Source of the DNA: Gigaspora rosea
Taxonomy: Eukaryota; Glomeromycota; Glomeromycetes; Diversisporales; Gigasporaceae
Direction: 5' to 3'
Length of the DNA stretch: 64,000 nt
Assembly (NCBI GenBank): GCA_003550325.1
Contig: QKWP01000237.1
Coordinates: 151,033 to 215,032, forward strand
Shown here: positions 22,581-35,321 of the stretch, piece by piece
Layout: every line of letters begins with the position of its first letter
Numbering within the stretch: the first letter of the stretch is position 1
Made by a program: the position numbers and the translations under genes
The notes under the pieces: generated by a model
The model's database searches: none
The model's input: the letters and a program-made list of their open reading frames with translations, nothing else
Told to the model about the DNA's origin: nothing

Positions 22581-23168
22581 CATACAAAAATTTGTTGATG
22601 TTCATCACAAATTCATTATGTATCACAAACCAGGCCCCTCAAAATTCACTAATGATAATATCACTGCCTTAGCATTCAATTAATCAATTAAACAATTGTT
22701 ATTTGCTGTATCAGCTATAATTATAATGTCAATTATTAGCGAACTTTAAAGTGGATGCTCTGGCAAGCTCATAGATACTGGATGCAATTAAATTTTATAT
22801 GTAATAAGATTTAAATTATCTAGCTATTAAAATTTTCCTCAATCACAAAACTGATATAACACATAATGCGTTTATAACATATTTAGTTAGTGCAATTCCA
22901 AAAGACTATAAAAAAAAACATTTTTTATAGTAATCATCATGCACTTTAATCGAGACAAAAATCTGTTAAAGAATAATCAATTCTTATATAATCAATAAAT
23001 ATAGTACTATGTAATGCATATTGTAATAATTAAAAGCAGAAATTTACATTTTACTGCATTTAATGTATTGTACAATTAGTTGAGATTTTGCAGATAGTGC
23101 ATTATTAAGAATGCCTTATAACCATAAATCTACCAATATATTATTACAAATATAACGCAATAGAAACG
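22581..23168. other. AT-rich sequence, no gene recognised
   Basis: No supported features. Confidence 0.45.
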
Positions 23169-23248
23169 TAAGGCCACTCCAATTTAATTCTTTGTTTAAC
23201 ATTACAAGTTCAAAAATTTTTAGAGGGGGGATTAAACAACAAATGATT

Positions 23249-23320
23249 AGGTCCGGTTTGGGTCCGGCTAGGATCAGAATAGGTCCGGTTCAGGTCCGGT
23301 CCAGGATCGGACCAGACTCT
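23249..23320. repeat. GGTCCGG minisatellite
   Basis: Seven GGTCCGG-like units in 72 bp. Related to the larger blocks at 51905-52110 and 53598-53795. Confidence 0.8.
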
Positions 23321-23390
23321 GCCTCTAAATTTTATACAGACTGGTCTGAGTTTGAATATACTTATTTTATTTTTTGGAGCTGACAAGTTT

Positions 23391-24790
23391 ACTTAGTGCA
23401 TGAAGTTAGAATTCATTACTAAAATTTTATGAATCATAGGATTTTATATATTTTATTAATAAAACTTTATGAAATCTTATAATACACAAATTTTTATTAA
23501 TTAATTCTAACTTTATGCACTAAGTAAACATATTCAGCACCTAAAAATGCATCAAATCAGCAGAGTTATTTTTATTTTACTTAAAATTTGGAGAATAGAT
23601 GCATAATTTTGGATTTTTGATCAAAAAAAACAAATTTAAGCATCTTTTCTCCAAATTTCAAGCAAAATAAAAACAAAACTACCAAGTTAATGTATTTTTA
23701 GGCTCTGAAAAAGTTTACCTAGTGCTATAAGTTAGAATTAATTAGTAAAATATTGTGAATCATAAGATTTTATAGAATTTTATTAATAAAATTCTATATA
23801 ATCTTATTATTCATAAAATTTCACCAATTAATTCTAACTTATTTCACTAGGTAAACTTGTGCAGAGTCTAAAAATATATTAAATCGGCAGTATTGTTTTT
23901 ATTTTACTTGAAATTTGGAGAAATGATGCTTAAATTTGACTTTTTTGATCAAAAATCCAAAATTATGCATCCATTCTCCAAATGTCAAGTAAAATAAAAA
24001 TAACCCTGCTGATTTGATGTATTTATAGGTGCTGTACATGTTTACTTAGTGCATAAAGTTAGAATTAATTATTAAAAATTTGTGTAGTATAAGATTTTAT
24101 AAAATTTTATTAATAAAATTCTATAAAATCTTATGATTCACAAATTTTTACTAATTAATTCTAACTATATGCACTAATTAAACTTATTTAGAACCTAAAA
24201 ATACATTAAATTGGCAGAATTGTTTTTATTTTACTTGAAATTTGGAGAAAAGATGCTTAAATTTGACTTATTTGATCAAAAATCCAAAATTATGCATCTA
24301 TTCTCCAAATTTTAAATAAAATAAAAATAACTATGTTCACTTAGTGCATAAAATTAGAATTAATTAATAAAAATTTGTGTATTATAAGATTTTATACTAT
24401 TTTATTAATAAAATTCTATAAAATCTCATGATTCATAAAGTTTTACTAATTAATTCTAACTTAATTCACTAAGTAAACTTGTTCAGGGCCTAAAAATACA
24501 TTAAATTGGCAGTCTTGTTTTTATTTTACTTGAAATTTGGAGAAAAGATGCTTAAATTTGACTTTTTTGATCAAAAATCCAAAATTATGCATCTATTATC
24601 CAAATTTTAAGTAAAATAAAACTAACACTGCCGATTTGATGTATTTTTAGTTGCTGTACATGTTTACTTAGTGCATAAAGTTAGAATTAATTATTAAAAA
24701 TTTGTGTATAATAAGATTTTATAAAATTTTATTAATAAAATTCTATAAAATCTTATGATTCATAAAATTTTACTAATTAATTCTAACTAA
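23391..24790. repeat. ~326 bp tandem repeat made of two palindromes, ~4.4 copies
   Basis: The anchor ACTTAGTGC falls at 23391, 23717, 24044, 24339 and 24666, giving periods 326, 327, 295 and 327. Each unit holds palindrome A (around TTATTAATAAAATTCTATAA, bounded by the anchor and its inverse) and palindrome B (AATTTGGAGAA...TTCTCCAAATT around a TTTGATCAAA centre). A diverged copy lies at 29785-30430. Confidence 0.9.
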
Positions 24791-24999
24791 CTTATATAAT
24801 GTTCCAAGGTTTAGCATGACTGTATCATGCAGCTACTCTAATTTTGGTGATCTTTCTGTATGGGCTCATTTTAGTAATATGAAAAGTGAAATTTGAATCT
24901 AAAAGTTATATATATATATATGTTGTTTAACTCCCCCCATAATTTGCTCAATTTAGAGGGGGGTTATGTTAAACATAGATTTAAATTGGAGCGGCCTAA

Positions 25000-25261
25000 C
25001 CTTGGCATTGGTTACATCACATTCAGCCACATTTAAGAATTTAAAAAGTATAGCCAATCCAATCAGATGTGAATATATATGTGTATATATAACTGTAATA
25101 ACATTGCAATAAGCCGTAAATTCAAACATACAGTCATATGCAGTATTTAAAATTCAGATCCAAAATTACTTGCACAAATGCAAGTAATATACAGGGTTTA
25201 TATGCACAAACAATTAATTGCTTGCACATGTGTGCATATAAAAAAAATTTTTACTTGCATA
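25000..25261. other. Spacer with short GCACA-rich motifs
   Basis: TTGCACAAATGCAAGT and CTTGCACATGTGTGCAT recur. Similar motifs appear at 26480-26640, possibly as far-apart inverted copies. No gene. Confidence 0.35.
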
Positions 25262-25263
25262 TA

Positions 25264-25420
25264 TGGGGACCCCCACAGCAAAACAAACCAGTGGGCAAAA
25301 AATTTTGATTTTGTAATTTTATAAAAATTGCATTTCTAATACTTCAATTCTTCGAGAAATTGAGCTTTTTAAAAAAAATTTTTTTTTGCCCACTGGTTTG
25401 TTTTGCTGTGGGGGTTCCCA
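25264..25420. mobile_element. TA-flanked MITE (157 bp)
   Basis: TGGGGACCCCCACAGCAAAA and its near inverse TTTTGCTGTGGGGGTTCCCA form TIRs of ~40 bp that also include AACCAGTGGGCAAAAAA. TA lies on each side (25262-25263 and 25421-25422). Non-coding; highly conserved arms. Confidence 0.8.
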
Positions 25421-25789
25421 TATGTACATACAAAAAATTATTATGATAGATAAATATAGTAAAATCTTTAATTTACAAATTATCATCATATTTATAGTTA
25501 TTATTTAACTAAAAGAGACCATCTCATTAACTTAATTAGTACAAAATAAGAGATTAACTATTAACTAAATTAATACAACTGCAGTTGTCCTCCTAAATAA
25601 TTACACTCATATAAATCAAACTCTATATAATCATACTAAAATTTGATAGTATTTATTTATAGGTAAAATACCTCTATATAGTCACAATTATATTATAATT
25701 ATTATTTTTAGAATTTGTTGCCTAATTTTAATAATAAAATTACTTTTTAACAATTATATTTACATATAAAAATAGATAGTTTCTATATA

Positions 25790-26450
25790 GAAAAGTTGCA
25801 ATTTTATTAATTAAATCAGCTTTTTGAATAAAAAGTTGTTCAAAAAGATAAAATAGAACTACTCTGAAATTTTTATACAATCAGATTACTTCTTATTAGT
25901 ATTGTTTTTATTTTACGTAACTACAAAAATAGCTAAAAAATACTTCTAATTTTTTTTGTAAAAACATAAAATAAAAAACATATTAACAAAATATTGCCTA
26001 ATTTATATATTAATTTTATAATAGATATATTTTATTCTTCTGAACAACTTTACTTATTGCATAAAAATGCTGATTTTCTTAGTATTAGTTTGTCTTTTTA
26101 TATAGCAACAATCAATAATTGTATTTAAAATTTTTTATAATAAAGTTGAAAAAAATTTATATACAATTGTTGATTGTTGCTATTTATAAAAGTCAAAATA
26201 ATATGATTTTATGCAAAAAAAGTTGTTCAGAAGAACAAAATAAATTTACCTAAAATTTTATTTAAATAAGCAGTTATTTCATTAATATTGGATTTTTTTA
26301 TATTTTTATAAAAAAATTACAGTACAAATTTTTTATTTATTTTGATAGGTATATAAAATGAAAAACAGTACTAATAAAAAGTAATCTAATTTGCATAAAA
26401 AATAATAACTGTTATTTTAAATTTTATTAATTATATTAAAGCTTCCAAAA
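25790..26450. repeat. ~650 bp AT-rich foldback
   Basis: Nested inverted pairs share a centre near 26140: GATTACTTCTTATTAGTA (25884) against ACTAATAAAAAGTAATC (26374), TTCTTCTGAACAACTTT (26036) against AAAGTTGTTCAGAAGAA, and CAACAATCAATAATTGTAT against ATACAATTGTTGATTGTTG. Non-coding. Confidence 0.7.
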
Positions 26451-27547
26451 AAATAAAATATGATTGCCAATTGTTTTTTGTGCATTAAATTTTAAATTTT
26501 TGTTGTACATTATTCTTTGTGCATAAAAATTTTAATTCTTGTTGCATATATTTTTTTTGTGCAATCATTTAAATTAATTTTTAAATGTACACATGTGCAT
26601 TTATTTTTCTAAATTTTTATGCACAAAAAAATGAACTTGCACATGTTTAAATGGGTATTTAGAAATCACTGCCAATTGTGGCATCCAACCAAATGCAAGA
26701 TTTTGTAGATGAATGTTATTTTAAATTCATATAAATCATACTCTTCATTTTCATTAATGGAAAACTCCTTTCCTGGTATACAGTGGCAAGGCCAGTATGC
26801 AATATAATTAGTGTGTGTATTAATGTAAAATACTAGGAAATAGAGTAAGAAAAACTTTTAGTATTTAAGTAGTTAAAGTAGTGAGATTGAGTACCATAAA
26901 TCAAAATGTAAAATAAATGTTTTTTATCCAAAAAGAAAAAAACAAACAAATAAATTACCAAACACATTATCAAGAGCATATGTTTGCCATGTACAACAAG
27001 TTTTTATTTGGTGGATCTTTTATTAATGAGCAATAATTATTTTGCAACACCAGCATTAATCACTTCAACTAAAGGTTTTCTATCTATTTCAACAATAATA
27101 TTAACATTAAGATAGTCTACCATCCAATACAACTTCATGCACATTTGTACATTTATATCTGATATTATATTATTACTCAGGTCATGGTGCTAGTTGCCTA
27201 CATATATAAAAATATATAACTTTATAAGTTAGATGTGTGATGCTGTCATATTATAACCAAAAATATATTTAACAATCGTTATACATGTATGTTATTTTAT
27301 AAAATCATTATCCAATTAATTAGAATTTTGTATATAAACACAAAACTTGAATTTAACCATATACTTCATTTTACTACATTTAATCTCAACTAAATAGTTA
27401 CTTGATATTACTTTTAGGATTTTTAATATTTCACTGACTTTTTGCTCTTTAGGAATATTATACCTATGTTGCAAAAAAGTACAATTACACATACTGGTTA
27501 ATATTAACAGTAATTTCTGAACATATAACTACTTCAACTTCAATTAT
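26451..27547. other. AT-rich sequence, no gene recognised
   Basis: Repeated TTTTTGTGCAT motifs lie at 26480-26640. Otherwise nothing supported. Confidence 0.4.
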
Positions 27548-27710
27548 ATTAGCAGATTTGTGAAATTTGGTAAATAGAAAAAACTCATAAGCTGTAACTC
27601 TGTAAAATTGGCAAATTATTTGGCAAGTTTCAAATCAGATTGCAAATTTGATTATAGTTATAGCTCATGGGTTTTCTATTTATCAAAATTCTACAAATCC
27701 ACCAATATCA
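27548..27710. repeat. Short foldback
   Basis: AGCAGATTTGTGAAATTTGG and AACTCATAAGCTGTAACT pair with AGTTATAGCTCATGGGTT and TCTACAAATCCACCAAT at the right. About 160 bp. Confidence 0.6.
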
Positions 27711-29399
27711 TAATTAGTTAGCCTATATTTTAGACAGATAATATTTATTAATATTACTATACACCTAATAACTATTGACATATAAGTATAAAAAATGTTT
27801 ATCAATCTAAGTATTCAAAGCAAACTATCAAGTTATGAATATTTACTAATTATATTTTATTTTAGACTATATATATAAAGAATATTAAGCTGCTTAAGTT
27901 TGTGAATATTATTTTTATTTTTTTAGAAATTTTTTTGAATCAGTGAGTCCATAAATAAATATAGATAGCTACCTTATCTTCATCATATTTGTGAAATTTT
28001 ATTTATCAATAAAAGAAAATATATGAATAATTAAAATGAGTCTATCAAAATATGTAACTACTATATGCAATCACAGAATTCACAGAAGTAAAAAACAATT
28101 TGAAAACTATTGTCCTAACTAAATCAAAAAGGGCTGTAATGTGTAAGTATAAAAGATATTTTGATTAATTAGTATATACTTTCAAAATGGATACATATAC
28201 ATAGTGGACAGAATTTGTATAAGTTTTAAAAGGTTATTAGATTTAAAAAGTTTAATTACTATGTCAGAAATGGAGATAGTAGATTAATTTTTTATCAGTT
28301 TTGACAAGTTATTAGTTTTAAAAGGATTAGTTTGACAGGTTATACTATATAGATAGATATCCAAGTTATAATATTTATAATAATTATATAATTTATCCAT
28401 GATTTGTCATATGCATAAAGAACCTTATTAGTCTAAGTATTTTAGTCTAAGTATTAAAAGCTAGCTATTTAACCCATGAATATGAATATTTATTATTTAT
28501 TTATTCACAATAATTTAGTTTGTGAGCATTAATTTAAATATTTAAAATAAGTTACTGTGGCAGATTATAATGAAATCCAGATTAAAATAAAATTATAGTA
28601 TAAAATCTCAAAACCAACTTTTTTTGGAGTGCATTTTTTAGAATTAGGGGTTTAGAGTTAGGGTTAGTTTGAAACAAAATTATAATAAACAAGTATTAGT
28701 AGGTTTTAGAAGGCTAGCAGGTTACGTAAAAAATGTAGATTTCATTTTAAATTATGATCTGTGATAGTTACTTATGTTTATGGATATTTACACTCAAGAA
28801 TTTAAGGATATTGTGTATTAGAAATAAGTAAATAAATATTTGCTATATAATTTTATTTTATAGTATTCATGTTAATGTAAGTATAAAAAATATTTGCATT
28901 TTAAATTAAAGTTTGGATAAAAACTAATGTTAAAATCCAATTCAACTAATGATTATATTAAATTCTACTTTCTGAAAGTGTGTACATTGTAATAAATACT
29001 GTATTTTATTGTATAAAACACTCAGATAATAGTAGATGCCAGTGATAGTAGATCTGGTTTGGTACTTTGGTTTGATTTGAGGTAAAAAGTAAGAGACCAG
29101 GGTCTATAATATAATATATATCATATTAAATATAAGATATTTTTAAGCTTTACATATATTTTTATATACAAAGGCCCTTCTAAAAATGGATTCTCTTTCA
29201 AAGTCTAATCTATTTTTTAATAGGTTTAAAATAAGAAACTCAAGGTGATTTATGTAGTGAAATATAGTATATTTTAATAAAATATGGTGCAGGCATGTGA
29301 CTCAACTATGATATTTAAATAGATAATAGAAATGAAGAGAATCTCAACTACCTATAACACTATAAATTACCTGTGTTCTTGTTCAAGAACTCTATTTTG
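27711..29399. other. Long AT-rich region, no gene recognised
   Basis: No coding sequence seen. A decayed relative of the element at 52855-53035 lies at about 27917-28000 (GAGTCCATAAATAAATATAG then ATAGCTACC). Repeated TAAGTATAAAAAAT and TAAGTATT motifs suggest further old repeats. Confidence 0.4.
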
Positions 29400-29404
29400 T
29401 ATCT

Positions 29405-29685
29405 CAGAAACTAGTGTTCCTATGAACCTAAACTGAACTGAACTTAGTTCAAGTTTAGGTTCAGGTTTAGTTCAGTATTAAACCTGAACCTAAACATTTT
29501 TTAAAACATGTTCAGGTTCAGGTTCAGTATTGAACTTTTAGAGCTGGTTCAGGTTCAGTTCAGGTTCAGATTATAAGTTCATAAACATGTTCAGGTTCAG
29601 TCTAGCATTTATATAAACTAGTGATTCTAGGTTTGGGTTCAGGTTTGGTTTGGTCCAGACCAGACTCAAATTCTAAATTTTATTA
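29405..29685. repeat. GGTTCA minisatellite element
   Basis: More than twenty copies of the hexamer-like motif AGGTTCAGGTTCAG or its inverse TGAACCTAAAC, interspersed with AAACATGTTCA. Same architecture as the GGTCCGG blocks but with a different core motif. Confidence 0.8.
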
Positions 29686-29784
29686 TTTAAAACTTTATAC
29701 TAAACTTAAACTCAATAATAAGTTTGGTCAGGCTAGTTCAAATTATACAAACTAGTTTGAGTCTGAATAAAATATGTGTATTTT

Positions 29785-30430
29785 TGATACTGAACAAGTT
29801 TGCTTAGAGTAAGAAGTATAAATTAGTTGGTAAAATTTAGAGAATCATGGCATTTTGTATAATTTTATTAATAAAATAGCAATTACTATTTGTATACTAG
29901 AGTATAAACATGGGTACATATGATAACACAGATAAATAAGATACTTAAAATTTTGCTTATGAAACCACTTTTCAGGCTCTAACAAAAAAAATTCCTTGCA
30001 AAATTTTATATAAACCATAACCCTTTCCAATCCCAAAGCTGACTCTCCCAAAGCTGACCCTAACCCTAACCTTAAATTGGATTTAATTTTGGTCTATAAT
30101 TTATATTTTATGCAGATTTGGAAATTAATTAATTAGTACCCATGTACATACACTTAGTGTACAAATAGTTTTTTCCTAATAAAAAATTATTAAAAATTGT
30201 ATTTTATATGAAATTTTACTAATTAATCAAAATTTCTTGCACTAAATAAATTTGTTAAGCACCAAATAATACATCAAAATGGTATATTTTATTTTACTTT
30301 TTTTAAAATTTAAAGAAAGGATGTGAGAAATATAGAAAGTTGTATAATTTTATTAATAAAATTATACAAATTTCTATAATTCTCTAAATTTTACTAATTG
30401 ATCCTAATTTTTGTACTATGTAAACTATAA
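29785..30430. repeat. Diverged copy of the palindromic unit, carrying an inserted MITE
   Basis: ACAAGTTTGCTTAGAGTAAG at the start, TTTTATTAATAAAAT cores, and a right part with TTGCACTAAATAAATTTG match the 23391-24790 units. The copy is interrupted by the element 29908-30145. Confidence 0.7.
29908..30145. mobile_element. MITE, ACATGGGTAC ends
   Basis: ACATGGGTAC at 29908-29917 is inverted at 30136-30145. The interior (TTTTGCTTATGAAACCA, ATTCCTTGCAAAATTTT, a CCCTAACCCTAA stretch) matches 42517-42707 and partly 12540-12720. The CCCTAA run is internal to this repeat and is not telomeric. Confidence 0.7.
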
Positions 30431-30985
30431 ATAAAATTTTTGCTATAATCACATAACCTAATGCAATAAGTAACATATTTGCACATATTTGAAATACTTT
30501 TTTTCCCTTTGATAGGTTTGATCTCTTAGCTTTATTATATATTTAACTATTAAATATATTATATTTCTAAAAATAAACAAAGCACAACATCATTTAGGTA
30601 ATATTACCCAAATGCAACCCATTACACTAACTCTTTGGAGAGTTAGAGTCTAAATTAGCCGTTATTAAAAGGAGGTTCAAAAAGAAGTTTTACCTAATTG
30701 GATCAGACATAGAACTGCTTCAGTTTAAACTTTCTCTAGTTTTTCTTTTTTTTCTTTCTTTAGCTACTTCCTTTTTTGAACTGTGTTTTATTTTTTTTTG
30801 GTTCTGTGTTTAATTTCCCTTCTCTTTCTGAGACTACTTTTTTTTTTTTTTTGCTATAAGATTCCTATTAACTTCTCCTAATCCACAACAGCTTAACACC
30901 AAGCTAACCAATAAAGTCATAAAATCATTCAGGTGAGTATTGTGGAGTACTCCAAAATTCTTAGTGCTTCTTTTCTTGATTCGTT
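30431..30985. other. Spacer, no gene recognised
   Basis: Pyrimidine-rich from ~30720. CAGGTGAGTATTG near 30931 resembles a 5' splice site, but no exon could be assigned. Confidence 0.35.
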
Positions 30986-31612
30986 ATATTGAGAACTATC
31001 AAATCTTGTACTAGACCTTTAATTATGTCCTTTTTTTCTAATATGCTCTTCTTTCCTTCTCACAAAGATAATTTCTCTCAGGTCTTCTTTTTATACTTTA
31101 TCTTGCATTCTGGTTCCAGATTTTTTCAACATGTTTCTGATACTATGTCCTCAATATTGTACTATTGGAACTCCAGGTCTTTACACTCTGCTAATATTTT
31201 TGGGTTTCCTTTTTTCTACAATTGCACATAATACAGAGATCTGATGTGTATAGATAAGATTTTTCTTCTCATTTTCATGAGTACAGAGTGTTTTTGCTAG
31301 AGATTTGATACATAGAGCTAACCTTCTACTTTGTCTCAATGATGTACAATGAACACCACTTTGTTTTTTAATTTGCTTCCAATATGAAGACCAGTTGAAA
31401 TTTTTACTTGAGTGATTTTTTCTATTTGGTGACTACCTTTGTACAAAACCAACCTGCACTATTTTGAAATTCAAAAACCTGCTTTAGAAAACTTCTTGTC
31501 ATCTTTTCAACTTGGATATCCTTCCAGAAAAGTAATGCTTCAAATCTCATATTCTTGATTTGATTTGCCTCTAATGTTTCTAGTAATAAGATAAATCCTT
31601 TGTGTAGCAATT
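30986..31612 (-). pseudogene. Decayed coding remnant, possibly LINE reverse-transcriptase C-terminus
   Basis: The minus strand holds adjacent open stretches in two frames with ordinary residue composition, unlike the surrounding AT-rich DNA. One is 31422-31610 (ends NSAGWFCTKVVTK). Another is an ATG-less stretch at ~31255-31425 reading FNWSSYWKQIKK, then TSLRQSRRLALCIKSLAKTL. FNW...W followed by a TS..xxR...IK.L pattern reminds me of the segment after RNase H in Rhizophagus LINEs. That is a resemblance recalled from memory, not a demonstrated match. Stops break the remainder. It could equally be a decayed host gene. Confidence 0.25.
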
Positions 31613-31799
31613 TGCTAAATTATTCTACTTGTCTCTACTGTACCCTTTGACTTTTTTAAAACATGCTCAATTTGCTTTGACTTAATTATATTAACTATTT
31701 TAGAAATTCATATATAGTTCTTTTCTTTGTGCCATCTATTAATTCTTCCTTCTCTTTCTTGTTTCTGTATACTAATAATTGCTGCTGTATATTTGAAAT

Positions 31800-32190
31800 A
31801 CTATTAAAAAATTTAAAATGTTTAATAGTGAATAGCTTTTGATTCAGTGGCCCAATTTGGATAAAATGATCACTAGAATGTTTGATTCAAAAAGTCAATT
31901 ATAAAGGGTTTAAAATCATCTAAATCTAGTTACAAAATGCTAAAATCATAAAGAATTTTTTACTTAAATGTTTAAATTTAATCAATTCTTAAACATTTGA
32001 AGTGATACAAATTCTTAATGATCACAAAAATTTGTAATTGGATTTTAATGATCCAGTGTTTATTAGAATTGTCTCATCAAGACAAACATTTTGGTAGTTG
32101 TTTCATCCAAATCAGACCACTGCATCAAAAGTTATTTCTGTCAACCCTTTAAGAATTTTTAATAAAAATTTTAAATAAAGAATATGAATA
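31800..32190. repeat. Foldback with CCAAATCAG motif
   Basis: The left arm (GATTCAGTGGCCCAATTTGG, 31842 onward) pairs with the right arm (CCAAATCAGACCACTGCATC, ending near 32128). Outer AT-rich arms reach ~31800 and 32190. Shares ACATTTTGGTAGT and the CATCCAAATC motif with the 19248-20094 foldback. Confidence 0.65.
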
Positions 32191-33744
32191 TTGGCCAATC
32201 AGATGTTATAATCCAAATTTAGTCAAATTTTGTGATTATAACGAGGGTTTATTATTAATAAAAATGATAAAAAATCAAAATTTTTTTGTAATAGTGATTA
32301 TAGGAAATTTGTGACTATAATGAGGTTTTTACTATATTTAGGGGTCATCTAAAGTTAGATGTGTTTACATGATAGAAAGCAAATCAAATCATAAAATTTG
32401 ATCTTTACAGATCAGCCTAACAAGACAAAAACAAAGAGAAAAAGTGAAAAATGCCAAAATACAAAAAACAAGTGTCTAGGAGCATTAATAAAAAATTTCG
32501 AAAAGACATTTTACTTTTAAGTCAAGCCCTAACTCTAACCCCTAACTAACCCTTACCCTAATTTTAATTAAATAATCAAAAACATATAAACGCACTTGGC
32601 TTTAGCCATCCTCTATATTTAAGTCTGTTGCATAATATTGGGTGCTTATATAGAGGTGTGACTATATGGGGTGTGACTATAGAGAGGTCTGACTGTACTT
32701 TGTTTGTAAATGAGCTTCGGTGAAATAAACTGTCAGTGAAGTAAACTTGTTGGTAATTGTCAGTGAAATGTAGTGCTTATAAAATCATTGTTGGTGAGTT
32801 GATCAGATCCCCTTTTATATCGAGAGTGGCATGCCTCCTGAGGCATGTCAAAAATTTTCTGTGCTTCTACCCTACAGTTTATTCATTCTCTATCAGGGAA
32901 TTATTAAAGCTAACACTTCTACTCTAATTTCGAAGGTTATCACTTTACAATGTTGAACTCTGAGTTGTTAACTCTTCACTAAGTTATTTGTTTTTGAATT
33001 CCAAGTGAGTTATCTTTATTTTACAAACATTTGGTCCTTATATACATGTTTTTTTGCTATACTAATTTGCTTTGCATCCCTCGATTATATCTAATATATC
33101 TAAAAGAACTAACATATCTAACGGATCTAACATATCTTAATTATATTTTAATTATGATATGTTCGATCTGGCAGATTTGTTCTGGATCATCTAGATTTGT
33201 GATATGACGAAAAAGCTATCATGATCAATAATTTACCCTTTCACAACGTGCATTCTACTAAAAATACGATTGCTTTTAAATGCTTCCAAAAATTATATCA
33301 ATAATTGTAAATATTGTGTAGTTAGTATTTAAATCATTACGTCAATCAATTTATTACAATTTGTTTACAAAAAATTGTATGCGTAGTAGATAGATTAGTC
33401 AATTAAGCTCTACAATTTCGATAATAATAATACTGCAATTAAATTGATCGAAACTCGATATCAAATTTGATAGTTTGATAAGAAATTATTAATAATAAAT
33501 GATTACAAAACAAATGTTTTAGCTGATTAATTATAGAAAAAGAAAGAATTGAATTGAAAGTTTGAAACTATAATTCTCATGATAATTATAATACCATTTT
33601 AAAATTTTCATAATAATAATCTTATACTTTATATACTTATTACTCAAGAGCATTGTATGCTAAGCCCCCTTAAAAGTTATATTTTGATAACGATAATCAA
33701 TATACAGTATATACATGCGTAAATATGTGCACATACTAGTTTAG
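32191..33744. other. AT-rich region, no gene recognised
   Basis: Contains TGTGACTATAGAGAGGTCTGACTGTAC (given in halves: TGTGACTATAGAGAGG, TCTGACTGTAC) near 32672-32697, like a hAT-MITE end. Also a GGCATGCCTCCTGAGGCATG hairpin near 32829 and a small foldback around ATCTAACATATC (33140-33180). No coding sequence was recognised. Confidence 0.4.
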
Positions 33745-33828
33745 GCATTCTCAAGTATCTCTCTATATTGAAAATCTAATTGGTTTCTCTTATCAATAGA
33801 TTTTCATTGATAGAAGTCTTGAGAATGC
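33745..33828. repeat. 84 bp stem-loop element
   Basis: GCATTCTCAAG...TGAAAATCTA pairs with TAGATTTTCA...CTTGAGAATGC. GAGCATT also occurs just upstream near 33648. Likely a very short MITE. Confidence 0.65.
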
Positions 33829-34439
33829 TCTTAGTCAATAAATTGCTTTTCATTCGGCATTATATTCAAGTAGCTCATCAATTTTTTTTTTTTTTTTCAC
33901 TTATTATTGTTGTTGTTACTGAAACAGCTAAAACTGGAAATTTTAAATATTTCAATATGAAATTTTCAAAATTTTTTGAGAAGCAGCTTTTGTTTTCATA
34001 GTAGGTTAGAATTTAGGGAGGTTTTGGTAATAAAAGAGAATAAGTGGATTTTGACAGGGTTAATGTTTTTAAATTGGACCCTAATTTTCAGCTTCAGCCG
34101 TTTCTAGCATCAGTTGTAACACTTATTAACATTACTCATAAACTTCTTATTCGTACTTATCAAATCTATGCGCAAATTACACAGTTCAAATTTTTTATTT
34201 TATGTACTGCACAGTACATATACATACGATATTTATGCAGTTGCATAATATAAAAAGTCATATGAAAATGATATCCACTCAGATGCACGGATTCGGACGC
34301 ACCGCACCCTCATTAAAACATACTTCACATACGTACAATACTTACGTAAAAATATTTGGGTGATCGTGATTATATTTTTCTTAAATTTGGGGAGCAAAAA
34401 AGGACCAATTTGGAAAATCCGTCGATAAGTTTATTCGGT
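33829..34439. other. AT-rich sequence, no gene recognised
   Basis: Frames at 33780-34001 and 34044-34253 are short and show no motif. Confidence 0.4.
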
Positions 34440-35321
34440 AACATACGGTAAATTTATAACATAAGTTAGAATCAATTAATCGAATAATAAGCACCCGTTT
34501 TAGAGTACTTTCAAGCGTCATCCTCGAGTGATTAGCAAGTGATCGCAATAATGCCAAATATAATTGACGTAATTGAAAATTTACCAAGCATCACTTCGAT
34601 GAGAAATAAACATTGCAGTAAATGTTTGAGCGGTCCTTTTTATTTCTCAAATGTTACCGACAAAGAATAAAAACAAAGCGACGATTAAACAAGAAACAAA
34701 TACTAGTGACCTTTGAAATATTCAGGAGAAACATCAACAGTCTATGTTGCTCCATTTACTGCTTCACCTTAAATATGTTATTCCATTTTATGAGTCCATT
34801 ATCTAGGTAAAAAATATATATATATATATTCATTGGCAATTTATTTATTAACGAAAATGTCATCGAAAAGAATTATAAGCCTCATCGTCGGTTAATCTAG
34901 AATCCACAAATTTAGGTCTTCGTTGGAATTGAATGAAGAAATTATTGATGGAAGTATTGAATTTATAAGTATATAGATAAAAGCCAAGAATAATAATTAT
35001 TGGCTATTGTTTTTTGTGCCGAGAAAAAAAATAATAATCGTTGCGATGTTACTTATGTGGTCTCTTTGAAACTCGATCACAGAATTTTTCAAGGCAGGTA
35101 TAAAAAAAGAGCAAAAGTTTATTGATTTTAAAAGACAAACTCATCCCAGTATTTTTTACTATTAATAATAAGCCTTGTCAAATTATGCATATTAAACTTA
35201 ATCATAAATATGCTTGACAAAGTTAACCTATTTTCTGCCAAATAAATTTTAGTCACAGACACTTTTTACTCATTAAAGGAGAGAAAAAAAGAACTATCGA
35301 TATTAATTTTTAAGTTCAGAA

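Larger units (their letters stand above)
23172..24996. mobile_element. PIF/Harbinger-like non-autonomous element (1.8 kb)
   Basis: TAA lies on both sides (23169-23171 and 24997-24999). Ends GGCCACTCCAATTTAA and its inverse pair over ~70 bp, including GAGGGGGGATTAAACAAC against GTTGTTTAACTCCCCCC. Instead of a transposase it holds a GGTCCGG minisatellite (23249-23320) and a palindromic tandem array (23391-24790). Same TAA/GGCC end type as the MITEs at 661 and 63107. Confidence 0.8.

Noticed and set aside
23391-24790. Regular spaced palindromic repeats as a CRISPR-like array
   Set aside because: No unique spacers; whole 326 bp units repeat, eukaryotic context, no cas genes.
32515-32570. CCCTAACCCTTACCCTAA runs here and at 12660, 30058 and 36965-37120 as telomere remnants
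   Set aside because: They are short, irregular and sit inside MITE-like repeats at fixed internal positions; not telomeric arrays.
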